DNA of 64,000 bases from Mycolicibacterium peregrinum (lineage in GTDB: Bacteria > Actinomycetota > Actinomycetes > Mycobacteriales > Mycobacteriaceae), in the NCBI RefSeq assembly GCF_002102345.1, contig NZ_LQPP01000042.1, positions 124,001 through 188,000 of the forward strand. The letters run 5' to 3'. Under the pieces are notes generated by a model. It was not told the origin of the DNA, did not search any database, and saw only the letters and a list, made by a program, of their open reading frames with translations. The position numbers and the translations under genes were made by a program. Position 1 is the stretch's first letter. Every line of letters begins with the position of its first letter. Shown here piece after piece: positions 40,642-49,320 of the stretch.

Positions 40642-41412
40642 GTGGGCCATGTCATTCCCGCGGGCCGCCGGCGCCGGCGCACCGGAAGATTAGCGGTCCT
40701 GCTCGTGGTGGCGGTAATCCTGGCGGTGCTGGCCGTGCTCGTGGTGGCCCGGATGAAGGCGGCCACGCCGGTTGACGGCTCCGCCGCGCACCCGGCACCG
40801 CCCCGGACGACAGGCCTGGCGCCGGCGCCGATGCAGCGGACACCCGGCTACGACCGGGCCCGCACGCTGTTGGCGGGGCTACCGATCAAGGGCTGGGACC
40901 GCGACACCGACTACGCCCGGTACCGCTTCGGTGAGGCCTGGAGCGACGACGTCAACGTCGAGTTCGGCCACAACGGGTGCAACACCCGCGACGACATCCT
41001 GCGCCGCGATCTGGCTCAACTGACCGTCCGGCCCGGCACGTGCTACGCCGCGACCGGTGTCCTGCACGACCCCTACACCGGCGTCGAGATCGCGTTCACC
41101 CGCGGCCCCGACACCTCCAGCACCGTGCAGATCGACCACCTCGTATCCCTGTCGGACGCTTGGTACAAGGGGGCACGGTCCTGGGACCCGCAGCGGCGCA
41201 AGGACTTCGCAAACGATCCGCGCAACCTGATCGCGGTCGGCGCACAACCAAACTTCGACAAGGCCTTCCGCGATGCAGCCGGCTGGCTCCCGCCCAACGT
41301 GGCGTTCCGCTGTGACTTCGTGGCCCGCCAGGTCGAGGTGAAAGCCGCCTATCAGCTGTGGATCTCGGCCAAGGAGCAGCATGCCATGGCGGCGGTGCTC
41401 GACAACTGCTAG
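40642..41412 (+). CDS. Membrane-anchored or secreted HNH (DUF1524) nuclease-like protein
   Basis: 256 residues from GTG 40642. Basic N-terminus (RRRRRTGR), one hydrophobic helix (residues about 17-36), an Ala/Pro linker, then the DUF1524-type domain: NGCNTRDDILRRDL, VQIDHLVSLSDAWYKGA with the catalytic Asp-His, and NDPRNLIAVGAQPNFDK. Cys pairs outside the membrane suggest disulfides. Proteins of this kind are secreted DNases in actinomycetes. It faces the CIRCE-controlled chaperone gene and overlaps the convergent usp stop by four bases. Confidence 0.88.
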   Translation: MGHVIPAGRRRRRTGRLAVLLVVAVILAVLAVLVVARMKAATPVDGSAAHPAPPRTTGLAPAPMQRTPGYDRARTLLAGLPIKGWDRDTDYARYRFGEAWSDDVNVEFGHNGCNTRDDILRRDLAQLTVRPGTCYAATGVLHDPYTGVEIAFTRGPDTSSTVQIDHLVSLSDAWYKGARSWDPQRRKDFANDPRNLIAVGAQPNFDKAFRDAAGWLPPNVAFRCDFVARQVEVKAAYQLWISAKEQHAMAAVLDNC

Positions 41413-42296
41413 CCGCGCCGGTAGCTCGGCGCGATCATCACCGGTACCGGCGAGCGGCGCAGGATCTTGCCCGCCGCCGAACCGAGGAACACCTGGGCCG
41501 TCGGGGCGGCCGCACCCGAACCAAGCACCAGCATGTCTCCGGCGTCCCAACCGATGCTCTGTACCGCGGCATTCCAATCGTGACCCGCGCCTACCACCAC
41601 GTCGACGTCGGGAACGGCCATCCGGTCGCGAATGGCCTTGAGCTGTTTGGTGATCTCGGCGATGGTTCGCCGGGACCACTGCTGCACCACCAACTCCTCG
41701 GCCGAGGTCTCGATGGTGCCGGCGAAAGCCGCGGTGTTGCGGACCGTGAACGAGACGATGCGTAGCTTGGCCTGCCATGACGCCGCGAGCTCGGCGGTGG
41801 CCGGGATGAGTCCGTTGACGTCGGCCTCCCCGCCGTAGGCCGCGGTGAGCCGGGTGATGCGTCCGTCGGTCTGGACATACCCGCGTGGCGCGAACGCCAC
41901 CGGCACCCGGGCCGTGTGCACCAGACGTTCGGTGACACTGCCCAGTGCGACCCGGCCGAGCATGCCCGACGAGGAGGAGCCGACGCACACCATGGTCGCC
42001 CGGTGAGCGTCGGCAAGCTCGATCAAACCGGTGGGGATCGAGGTGGATTCGTGCACCACCGGCGTGACGTCGAGATCGATGGGCAGGACGGCGACCGCGC
42101 GCTGCAGCGCCTGGGTGGCCTGCCCGCGCACATAGGCCAGGTACTCGCCCTCGACCATGTCGTCGCGCGCTGCCCACGACCGTTCCACCACCGCCGCGGC
42201 GATCACCTGCTCGCCGGTGGTGCGGGCGATCTGGATCGCCAGGTTCAGGGGTGCACTGCTGTGCCGGCTCGCGCTGAACGCAGCCAGGATGGTCAC
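41409..42296 (-). CDS. Tandem universal stress protein
   Basis: 295 residues from GTG 42296, in a GTGA overlap with the permease. Two UspA domains in a row: the first ends VCVGSSSSGMLGRVALGSVTERL and the second MLVLGSGAAAPTAQVFLGSAAGKILRRSPVPVMI. Both carry the G-x2-G-x9-G(S/T) ATP-binding pattern, although the second is looser. Paired with a permease, it may sense energy or help control uptake. The first Gly-rich loop is intact, so ATP binding is likely there. Confidence 0.9.
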   Translation of the reverse strand: MTILAAFSASRHSSAPLNLAIQIARTTGEQVIAAAVVERSWAARDDMVEGEYLAYVRGQATQALQRAVAVLPIDLDVTPVVHESTSIPTGLIELADAHRATMVCVGSSSSGMLGRVALGSVTERLVHTARVPVAFAPRGYVQTDGRITRLTAAYGGEADVNGLIPATAELAASWQAKLRIVSFTVRNTAAFAGTIETSAEELVVQQWSRRTIAEITKQLKAIRDRMAVPDVDVVVGAGHDWNAAVQSIGWDAGDMLVLGSGAAAPTAQVFLGSAAGKILRRSPVPVMIAPSYRRG

Positions 42297-44140
42297 GACA
42301 CTTGCTCCTGGGTGCGGGTTCGCGACACCACATGGGTCACCGGGATCTGGTAGTCGGCGCGGGCGCGGTCGACGACCTCGAACCGGTGCCACACCGAATC
42401 CTCAGGCGGCAGAGTCGAAATCACGATCTGGTCGGGCCGGAACGTTTCGACAGCATGGGCTAGGGCCCGCAGCGGACGATAGTCACCCAACTCGCCGTCG
42501 GCCTGCAACTGCTCGGAGCGCAGCGTGCTCAGCGTCTGATCCAGGCGACGCTGGGCCGCGCGGGTGGTGGCTTCGGAGATGTCGAGGGGGCCGTGGGTGG
42601 CGGCCACCCCGGTGTCGATCGGACTGGCCGGCACCACCACCTGATAGAGGGCATCACGGTCCGCGCCGATGCGGCGCAACTCGTCGAGCAGTTCATTGGA
42701 TTCGACGGTCTCGTTAGCCAGCACCAACACTCGGTGCGGATGGGTGGCCCCGGCCGCCTGGGCCACGCCGGCCGCCTCGGGCCGGTGTCCGATGAACCAA
42801 CGGTTGGCCAGGAACAGCAGGATCACCACCACCCACGACGCCACGCTCAGCGTCAGGGCCTTCCGGTTGTCCCCGCCCTGCACGTACATCTGGATCAGGA
42901 TGCCGAAGATGGCTGCGGCGGTGAGTATCGACAGCACCGGGAACAGCCACATCTTCACCTTGAGCTGGTCTGGCGAGGTGCGATAGCGCAGCACGATCTG
43001 CGAGATGCAGATGAGCAGGTAGACGAACAGGATGACCGCGCCACTCGAATTCAGCAGGAACGCGAAGATGGTGTCCGGCCAGAACGCCGCGGCGATCACG
43101 CAGAGGAAGCCGATGACCGACGAGGTCAGGATGGCCGGCGCCGGGACGCCGCGCCGGGTCACCGCGACCAACTGCGGCGGTGCCTCGCGCCGGGCGGCCA
43201 GCACGAACAGCATGCGCGATGCGGTGTACATCCCGGAGTTCAGACAGCTCAGCACCGCGGTGAGGACCACCGCATTCATGATGTGATCGGCGTAGGGGAT
43301 ACCCATCTCGGTGAACACCGAGACGAACGGCGACGCGACATTGCCCGCGGCGTCCTTCTTGAAGTGATCCCACGGCAGGATCGTCGTGATCAGGAATGAC
43401 GAGCCGACGAAGAAGATCGCGATACGCATGATGACCGAATTGGCGGCCTTGGCCACGGCGCGCTCGGGATCCGCGGACTCGGCGGCGGCGATCGTGGCGA
43501 TCTCGGCACCGACCATCGAGAAGATCACCGTCACCACACCGACGGTGACGGCCATCGCGCCCATCGGGAAGAACCCGCCGTGAGAGGTCAGGTTCGAGAA
43601 GTCCATGTCTTTGTTCGGCCACAGTCCGAAGACGAAGAGCGCGCCCAAACCGATGAACGCCAGGATCGCCGCCACCTTGATGCCGGCGAACCAGTACTCG
43701 AATTCACCGAAGGACGACACCGAGAACAGATTGGTGGCCGTCATCGCGATCAACAGGAGCAGCGCCGTCAGCCAGATGGGGACGTCAACCCAGAACTGGA
43801 TGATCTTGGCGCCCGCGATCGCTTCGAACCCCACGACGATCACCCAGAAGTACCAGTAGAGCCAGCCCACCGAGAAGCCCGCCCAGTTGCCCATCGCGTT
43901 GCGCGAATAGTCGGCGAACGACCCGGTCGACGGATTGGCGACGGCCATTTCTGCGAGCATGCGCATCACCATGATGATCAGCACGCCAGCGAGCGCATAG
44001 GTGATGAAGACGCCCGGACCGGTCTTGCCGATCACCACCCCGGAACCCACGAAAAGTCCGGCGCCGATGACGCCGCCGATCGCGATCATCCGCAGTTGGC
44101 GCTGACTGAGCGCCTTTTTCAATCCGGGTGTTTCGCCCAT
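42293..44140 (-). CDS. APC-family amino acid permease with C-terminal Usp-like extension
   Basis: 615 residues from ATG 44140. Residues about 15-465 hold twelve membrane helices. The start RMIAIGGVIGAGLFVGSGVV is the substrate site of GABA/aromatic/basic amino acid permeases (GabP, AnsP type). Residues about 485-610 (HRVLVLANETVESNELLDEL, DQIVISTLPPEDSVWHRFEV) form a soluble Usp-like domain, and the separate usp gene follows in overlap. The substrate cannot be fixed; GABA or a related amino acid is likely given the PucR-type regulator next to it. A perfect CRP site lies before the start. Confidence 0.92.
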   Translation of the reverse strand: MGETPGLKKALSQRQLRMIAIGGVIGAGLFVGSGVVIGKTGPGVFITYALAGVLIIMVMRMLAEMAVANPSTGSFADYSRNAMGNWAGFSVGWLYWYFWVIVVGFEAIAGAKIIQFWVDVPIWLTALLLLIAMTATNLFSVSSFGEFEYWFAGIKVAAILAFIGLGALFVFGLWPNKDMDFSNLTSHGGFFPMGAMAVTVGVVTVIFSMVGAEIATIAAAESADPERAVAKAANSVIMRIAIFFVGSSFLITTILPWDHFKKDAAGNVASPFVSVFTEMGIPYADHIMNAVVLTAVLSCLNSGMYTASRMLFVLAARREAPPQLVAVTRRGVPAPAILTSSVIGFLCVIAAAFWPDTIFAFLLNSSGAVILFVYLLICISQIVLRYRTSPDQLKVKMWLFPVLSILTAAAIFGILIQMYVQGGDNRKALTLSVASWVVVILLFLANRWFIGHRPEAAGVAQAAGATHPHRVLVLANETVESNELLDELRRIGADRDALYQVVVPASPIDTGVAATHGPLDISEATTRAAQRRLDQTLSTLRSEQLQADGELGDYRPLRALAHAVETFRPDQIVISTLPPEDSVWHRFEVVDRARADYQIPVTHVVSRTRTQEQVS

Positions 44141-44165
44141 GTGCGTTACCCACTCCTCTTTGCTA

Positions 44166-44181
44166 TGTGACTCAGCTCACA
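44166..44181 (-). promoter_or_regulatory. Perfect CRP site before the permease gene
   Basis: TGTGACTCAGCTCACA fits the mycobacterial CRP consensus at all ten fixed positions. It lies 25 bases before the permease start, so it probably overlaps the transcription start and links uptake of amino acids to cAMP. Confidence 0.78.
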
Positions 44182-44266
44182 AGCGGCCAGAAGAGAACGC
44201 TATGCCTGGCGAACGGTCGACGCAGCAGAAATCGGGCCGAAACTGTAGGAAACTCAGCCGGCTCCT

Positions 44267-45496
44267 TCAGACAGTTGTCGAACCCGGGCGATACAGCCCG
44301 GCCAGGCGCGCCAGCCGCAAGCCCAGCATCAGGTCGAAACGAGTTTCACCGTCACTGAGATCGCCACCGACAGCTTCGGTGAGTCTCTCCAACCGGTAGT
44401 ACAGCGTCGACCGGTGCAGAAACATCTCCTCGGCGGTGCGCCGCACGTCACCTCCGTTGGCCAGGTAGGTCTCCAGCGTGCGCAGCAGGTCGTTGCGGCC
44501 CTGCTCGATCAGGCCGACGATTCCCGGGTGGACCAGCTCGACAAGCCGGTTCGCGCCGTAGGCCCGGCCCAGCACTGCCAAGGTGCGCCACGACCCGAGG
44601 GCAGACCAGTCCGAGACCTGGCCGCCGCCGGCGCCGATCTCGGCGAGACTCAGTGCCAGGCTTGCCTGTCGAAACCCAAGGGCGGCTTGGGTTATCGGCA
44701 GGGCAGCGCCGGAGCTGCCGATCGCCGGGCGGCTTCCGTAACTGGCCCGCACCGCCTCGGCCACGGTGTCGGCCGTCGTCGCGGAGTCGGCCTCGGAAGA
44801 TGCCACCGCCACGATGGTGGTCGGCGATCCGGCCAGCGTGTACCAGCGGCGGCTCCGGTCCGTGGCCGTCAGCCGTAATCGCAGCGCCAGGCTGCGATCC
44901 GCCGGATCGTGCGCGCCGTCGGGCTCGAACCGGAAAACCTGCACGACGTCGTTCGGCTCGGCCATGCCGCGGGTGTGCAGTTCGGCGACCACCGCTGGGG
45001 CCTGTTCGGGATCTTCGGTGGCGATGAGCCGCATCAACAGGCGCTGTGCAGCGGACTCATCGGCGCGCAGCGCGGCGTTGCGGCGGTCGAGGATGTACAA
45101 CAGGGCGGCACCGGCCTGCTCGGCCAGCTGCTCGCCACCCTCGGGCAGAGCGCCGTCGGGAACGATGATCCACAGATAGCCGAACCGTTCGGACGCCGAC
45201 CGCACCGGCACACAGAACCGAGGCATCAGGTTGTGTTGCGGAAACGCCGGAATCCACAGCGCCGAATCGGCCGTGCCGATGCCGAAATCGAACAGCGCCG
45301 CCTTGACCTCCGCGCGCGTCTCGCGTTGCAGCACACTGTGGACCCGCACGTCGTCGAGTTCGCCGAGCTGACGGCTGTGCGTGATCGGGGTCAGCTCCTC
45401 GTCGTCCAAGAGGACTGCCCGATCCAGGGTCTGGGCCAGGACATCGACGATCAGCTGCATGCGGACACTGAAGTCGGCGCTCTCCGGATCGGACAC
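44267..45496 (-). CDS. PucR/CdaR-family transcription regulator
   Basis: 409 residues from ATG 45496. The first 270 residues hold a GAF-like sensor region and the GGDEF-related middle of PucR proteins (ALGFRQASLALSLAEIG). The C-terminal helix-turn-helix is GGDVRRTAEEMFLHRSTLYY followed by RLERLTEAVG (about 355-395), typical of the family. Members act as activators of purine, GABA or amino acid use. It lies upstream of the permease in the same direction, so the permease is its likely target. Confidence 0.92.
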   Translation of the reverse strand: MSDPESADFSVRMQLIVDVLAQTLDRAVLLDDEELTPITHSRQLGELDDVRVHSVLQRETRAEVKAALFDFGIGTADSALWIPAFPQHNLMPRFCVPVRSASERFGYLWIIVPDGALPEGGEQLAEQAGAALLYILDRRNAALRADESAAQRLLMRLIATEDPEQAPAVVAELHTRGMAEPNDVVQVFRFEPDGAHDPADRSLALRLRLTATDRSRRWYTLAGSPTTIVAVASSEADSATTADTVAEAVRASYGSRPAIGSSGAALPITQAALGFRQASLALSLAEIGAGGGQVSDWSALGSWRTLAVLGRAYGANRLVELVHPGIVGLIEQGRNDLLRTLETYLANGGDVRRTAEEMFLHRSTLYYRLERLTEAVGGDLSDGETRFDLMLGLRLARLAGLYRPGSTTV

Positions 45497-45515
45497 CCTG
45501 ACGATTCTGGACCGC

Positions 45516-46115
45516 TCAGCTGTGCAACGTCACCATTCCGCCCGACGGCGTCAGCGCGTGCGTCATCCGCACGTCGTGCGGGTCGGCGGGCAACGCGTCG
45601 ACCAATTCGTCGTCCCGCACCACCGCGACCAGTCGCGCATGTGGGGAGGCGTAGATCAGGCTGCGGTCGTAGAAGCCGGCGCCCCGTCCCAACCGGTTGC
45701 CGTGGCGGTCGACGGCCAGCGCGGGCACCAGCACCACCGCGGCGTCGCCGATCGCCCCGGCGGGCAACCACGGCGGCGCGGGCTCGCGAAGGCCGAACTC
45801 GGCTGCCACTAACGCGCCGGACACATACTCACCCCACTGCATCGGCATTGCGCGGCCGTCCCCGTCGTTGCGGGCAACCGGAAGCAGTACGCGCACACCG
45901 AGTTCCGACAGCGTGTCCAACATGGCCGCAGACCCCGGTTCGGAGCCGACCGGAACGTAGGCGCACACCGTTTGCCCGCGACGCACCTGTGCGGGCAGCC
46001 AGTGGCAAATTGCCTGCGCCTCGAGGTTGCGGCAGTCGTCCGTCACGGCCCGTCTTGCACGGAGAACGCCAGCTCGCAACTCGGTCTTGGTCGGCGGGGT
46101 CACGCCCTCCACCAT
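45516..46115 (-). CDS. 5-formyltetrahydrofolate cyclo-ligase
   Basis: 199 residues from ATG 46115. KTELRAGVLRARRAV near the start binds folate, and LVPALAVDRHGNRLGRGAGFYDRSL is the ATP-binding signature of the family. It turns 5-formyl-THF into 5,10-methenyl-THF with ATP. The gene corresponds to Rv0992c. Its start is only 27 bases from divergent galU, so the two promoters must overlap. Confidence 0.95.
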   Translation of the reverse strand: MVEGVTPPTKTELRAGVLRARRAVTDDCRNLEAQAICHWLPAQVRRGQTVCAYVPVGSEPGSAAMLDTLSELGVRVLLPVARNDGDGRAMPMQWGEYVSGALVAAEFGLREPAPPWLPAGAIGDAAVVLVPALAVDRHGNRLGRGAGFYDRSLIYASPHARLVAVVRDDELVDALPADPHDVRMTHALTPSGGMVTLHS

Positions 46116-46129
46116 TTCAGAACGGACGT

Positions 46130-46135
46130 TAGTGT
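46130..46135 (+). promoter_or_regulatory. galU -10 box, leaderless start
   Basis: TAGTGT fits the mycobacterial -10 pattern TANNNT. The galU ATG (46143) is seven bases downstream, the expected first transcribed base. On the minus strand TAACGT (RC of 46126-46131) could serve the cyclo-ligase gene. Confidence 0.5.
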
Positions 46136-46142
46136 GTGAACG

Positions 46143-47072
46143 ATGAGCACCTCTCCCAAGGCGCCTGAAGTGCCGATTCCCTACACCGCCGTGGTCCCCG
46201 CGGCCGGTCTGGGCACGCGCTTCCTGCCCGCGACCAAGACGGTCCCGAAGGAACTGCTGCCTGTGGTCGACACCCCCGGCATCGAGCTGGTCGCGGCCGA
46301 GGCGGCCGAGGCCGGCGCCGAGCGGCTGATCATCATCACCTCCGAGGGCAAAGACGGTGTCGTCGCGCACTTCGTCGAGGACCTGGTGCTTGAGGGCACG
46401 CTGGAGGCCCGCGGCAAGAAATCCATGCTGGAGAAGGTGCGGCGCGCTCCCGCGCTGATCAAGGTCGAGTCGGTGGTGCAGGCGGAACCGCTCGGGCTCG
46501 GTCACGCCATCGGTTGCGTCGAGAGTGCGTTGACTCCCGACGAGGACGCGATCGCGGTGCTGCTGCCCGACGATCTGGTGTTGCCGACGGGCGTGTTGGA
46601 GACCATGTCGAAGGTGCGGGCCAAGCGCGGCGGCACGGTGCTGTGCGCCATCGAGGTCCCTGAAGACAAGATCAGCGCCTACGGCGTCTTCGACGTCGAG
46701 ACGGTGCCCGATGCGGCCAACCCGAACGTGCTGCGCGTCAAGGGCATGGTGGAAAAGCCGAAGTCCGAAGACGCGCCGTCGCCGTACGCCGCGGCCGGCC
46801 GTTACCTTCTGGACCGGGCGATCTTCGATGCGCTACGTCGGGTTTCGCGTGGTGTTGGCGGAGAGATCCAGCTGACCGACGCCATCGCGCTGCTGATCGA
46901 AGAGGGCCACCCGGTGCACGTGGTCGTGCACCGCGGAGCCCGACACGACCTGGGAAATCCCGGCGGCTACCTGAAGGCTGCGGTTGACTTTGCGTTGGAA
47001 CGTGACGACTACGGCCCCGAATTGCGGCGCTGGTTGGTCGAACGGTTGGGTCTGGCCGGACAGGAGGGCTAG
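46143..47072 (+). CDS. galU: UTP-glucose-1-phosphate uridylyltransferase
   Basis: 309 residues from ATG 46143. AAGLGTRFLPATKTVPKELL is the nucleotide-binding start, and AVLLPDDLVLPTGVLETM and VRGVGGEIQLTDAI-like segments follow. It makes UDP-glucose for cell-wall arabinogalactan precursors, glycogen and trehalose. It is Rv0993 in M. tuberculosis. The following glp gene starts 66 bases after the stop, and the gap has GC-rich inverted repeats but no clear terminator. Confidence 0.97.
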   Translation: MSTSPKAPEVPIPYTAVVPAAGLGTRFLPATKTVPKELLPVVDTPGIELVAAEAAEAGAERLIIITSEGKDGVVAHFVEDLVLEGTLEARGKKSMLEKVRRAPALIKVESVVQAEPLGLGHAIGCVESALTPDEDAIAVLLPDDLVLPTGVLETMSKVRAKRGGTVLCAIEVPEDKISAYGVFDVETVPDAANPNVLRVKGMVEKPKSEDAPSPYAAAGRYLLDRAIFDALRRVSRGVGGEIQLTDAIALLIEEGHPVHVVVHRGARHDLGNPGGYLKAAVDFALERDDYGPELRRWLVERLGLAGQEG

Positions 47073-47137
47073 CAACGCGTCGGGCCCTACGCCGCGCGTT
47101 GTCCGGTAGTCGGGGCCCGTAGATAGGAAGGCGTGTT

Positions 47138-48376
47138 GTGCGTTCGGTCGAGGAACAGCAGGCTCGGGTAGCGGCTGCCGCGGTGGCACCCCGGCCGGTG
47201 CGAGTGGCCATCGCCGAGTCACAAGGTCTGATGTGTGCCGAAGAGGTCGTGACCGAACGGCCGATGCCGGGATTCGATCAGGCCGCGATCGACGGCTATG
47301 CGGTCCGCAGCGTCGACGTGTTGTCCGTGGGCGACGGTGCCGGTGAGATCAGCCTGCCGGTGATGGGCTCGATCGAGGCAGGGGCGCGGACCCCGAGCCG
47401 TTTGCAGCCCCGGCAGGCCGCCCGCGTGCAGACCGGTGCGCCGATGCCGACGCTGGCCGACGCGGTGCTCCCGTTGCGGTGGACCGACGGTGGCGAGAGC
47501 CGGGTCCGGATCCTGCGCAGTGTGCGTTCGGGTGCCTACGTCCGGCGCACCGGAGACGACGTGCAACCCGGTGATGTCGCGGTGCGGGCCGGCACCATCA
47601 TCGGTCCGGCTCAGGTGGGGCTGTTGGCCGCGGTCGGACGGGACCGGGTGCTGGTGCACCCGCGGCCGAGGCTGTCGGTGATGTGCGTGGGCGGAGAACT
47701 CGTCGACGTGTCCCGCAGCCCGGGAACCGGGCAGGTGTACGACGTGAACTCGTATGCCCTGGCCGCGGCGGGCCGGGATGCGGGCGCGGAGGTCAACCGT
47801 GTCGGCATCATCAGCACCGACCCGCGGGAACTGCGGGAAACCGTTGAGGGCCAAGTCAATCGCAATGAGATCGTGGTGATCGCCGGGGCGGTGGGTGGGG
47901 CCGCAGCCGAATCGGTGCGCACTGTGCTCGGCGAACTCGGCGAGATGGAGGTGTCCCGGATCGCGATGCACCCCGGGTCGGTGCAGGGCTTCGGGCAGCT
48001 CGGCCGGGACCGCGTTCCGGTCTTCCTGCTGCCGGCCAACCCGGTCAGCGCGCTGGTGGTGTTCGAGGTGATGGTCCGCCCGCTGATCCGGCTCTCACTG
48101 GGCAAGCGTCAGCCGATGCGGCGCGTGGTGCAGGCCCGCACGCTGGCACCGATCAGCTCGGTGGCCGGGCGCACGGGATACTTGCGCGGGCAGTTGATGC
48201 GGGACCAGGACACTGGCGAGTACCTGGTGCAGGCACTGGGCGGGGCGCCCGGGGCGTCGACGCATCTGCTGGCGACGCTCGCCGAGGCGAACTGTCTCGT
48301 GGTGATTCCGAGCGAGGTCGACGAGGTCCGCACCGGCGAAACCGTGGATGTGGCATTCCTGGCCCAGCGCGGCTGA
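47138..48376 (+). CDS. glp: Gephyrin-like protein Glp (MoeA family)
   Basis: 412 residues from GTG 47138. MoeA domains are in order: GFDQAAIDGYAVRS, IEAGARTPSRLQPRQAARVQ, TGAPMP, DVQPGDVAVRAGTIIGPAQV, then the molybdopterin-binding domain (LSVMCVGGELVD, GQVYDVNSYAL, MHPGSVQGFGQLG, LLPANPVSALVVFEV). It was named MoeA1 (Rv0994) in M. tuberculosis. In corynebacteria the ortholog Glp binds FtsZ and a membrane receptor encoded by the sepX/glpR gene, found here two genes downstream. This supports a cell division role, though cofactor synthesis is not excluded. Confidence 0.92.
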   Translation: MRSVEEQQARVAAAAVAPRPVRVAIAESQGLMCAEEVVTERPMPGFDQAAIDGYAVRSVDVLSVGDGAGEISLPVMGSIEAGARTPSRLQPRQAARVQTGAPMPTLADAVLPLRWTDGGESRVRILRSVRSGAYVRRTGDDVQPGDVAVRAGTIIGPAQVGLLAAVGRDRVLVHPRPRLSVMCVGGELVDVSRSPGTGQVYDVNSYALAAAGRDAGAEVNRVGIISTDPRELRETVEGQVNRNEIVVIAGAVGGAAAESVRTVLGELGEMEVSRIAMHPGSVQGFGQLGRDRVPVFLLPANPVSALVVFEVMVRPLIRLSLGKRQPMRRVVQARTLAPISSVAGRTGYLRGQLMRDQDTGEYLVQALGGAPGASTHLLATLAEANCLVVIPSEVDEVRTGETVDVAFLAQRG

Positions 48377-48416
48377 TAAGACTTCATTCGATGAATGACG
48401 GTGTGACGAATCGACT

Positions 48417-49076
48417 GTGCGGATGAGCCTGCTGCGGTCCAGTGCCTTTCACCCGGGTTGGCCCGGTCCGATCGGTCCGCTGCGGGTGCAGGCGGGCGTG
48501 GTGCGGCTACGCCCGGTACGGCTGCGCGACGCCGCCGTGTGGAGCCGGATCCGGTTGGCCGACCAGGCCCACTTGGAGCCCTGGGAGCCGGTGAGCGGCG
48601 TGGATTGGCATGTCCGTCACGGGGTTTCGTCGTGGCCTGCGATCTGCTCGGGTTTGCGCAGTGAGGCTCGGCGCGGGCGGATGCTGCCGTATGTGATCGA
48701 ACTCGACGGTGAGTTCGCCGGCCAGCTCACGATCGGCAACGTCACCCACGGCGCGCTGCGATCAGCCTGGATCGGCTACTGGGTGGCCAGTGACAAGACC
48801 GGCGGTGGGGTGGCGACCGGGGCGCTGGCGCTGGGGCTCGACCATTGCTTCACCGGGGTTCAGTTGCATCGGGTCGAGGCCACGGTGCGGCCGGAGAATG
48901 CCGCGAGCCGGGCTGTGTTGGCGCGCGTGGGGTTCCGCGAGGAGGGCCTGTTGCGTCGCTATCTCGAGGTCGACGGTGCCTGGCGGGACCACCTTCTGGT
49001 GGCGGTCACGTTGGAGGAGCTGAAACATTCGGCGTCTCAAGCCCTGGTGTCGGCCGGCCGGGCCAGTTGGTGCTGA
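48417..49076 (+). CDS. rimJ: Ribosomal protein N-acetyltransferase RimJ-like (GNAT)
   Basis: 219 residues from GTG 48417, or 217 from ATG 48423. The GNAT core has VRLRPVRLRDAAVWSRIRL, YWVASDKTGGGVATGALALG (acetyl-CoA loop) and HRVEATVRPENAASRAVLAR followed by VGFREEGLLRRYLEVDGAWR, the RimJ/RimL signature. It is Rv0995 in M. tuberculosis. The natural substrate there is not settled; the S5 role is transferred from E. coli. Confidence 0.9.
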   Translation: MRMSLLRSSAFHPGWPGPIGPLRVQAGVVRLRPVRLRDAAVWSRIRLADQAHLEPWEPVSGVDWHVRHGVSSWPAICSGLRSEARRGRMLPYVIELDGEFAGQLTIGNVTHGALRSAWIGYWVASDKTGGGVATGALALGLDHCFTGVQLHRVEATVRPENAASRAVLARVGFREEGLLRRYLEVDGAWRDHLLVAVTLEELKHSASQALVSAGRASWC

Positions 49077-49320
49077 GCTGTCCCGGTAGCTCAGGGTTGC
49101 GGCGCGCCGTGTCGAAACCAAGCCCAAGGGTCGTGATTTCGCCGGATTCACAGCCCTGGAAGCAATCTCAGCGAAATGCACATCGCCCGCTGTTACCAAT
49201 GTGACACGTGTGACTGATGGTGCTTGTATCGAGTGAATTACAGGTGTGTAATTGTGTCGGCGCGCCATCCATGGATGCGCTGGTCACAGACCTAGCCTGA
49301 AGGGGAAAGGAGCAGGCGTC

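Noticed and set aside
49201..49216. CRP site upstream of sepX (TGTGACACGTGTGACT)
   Set aside because: Only the left half fits; the right half is TGACT instead of TCACA.
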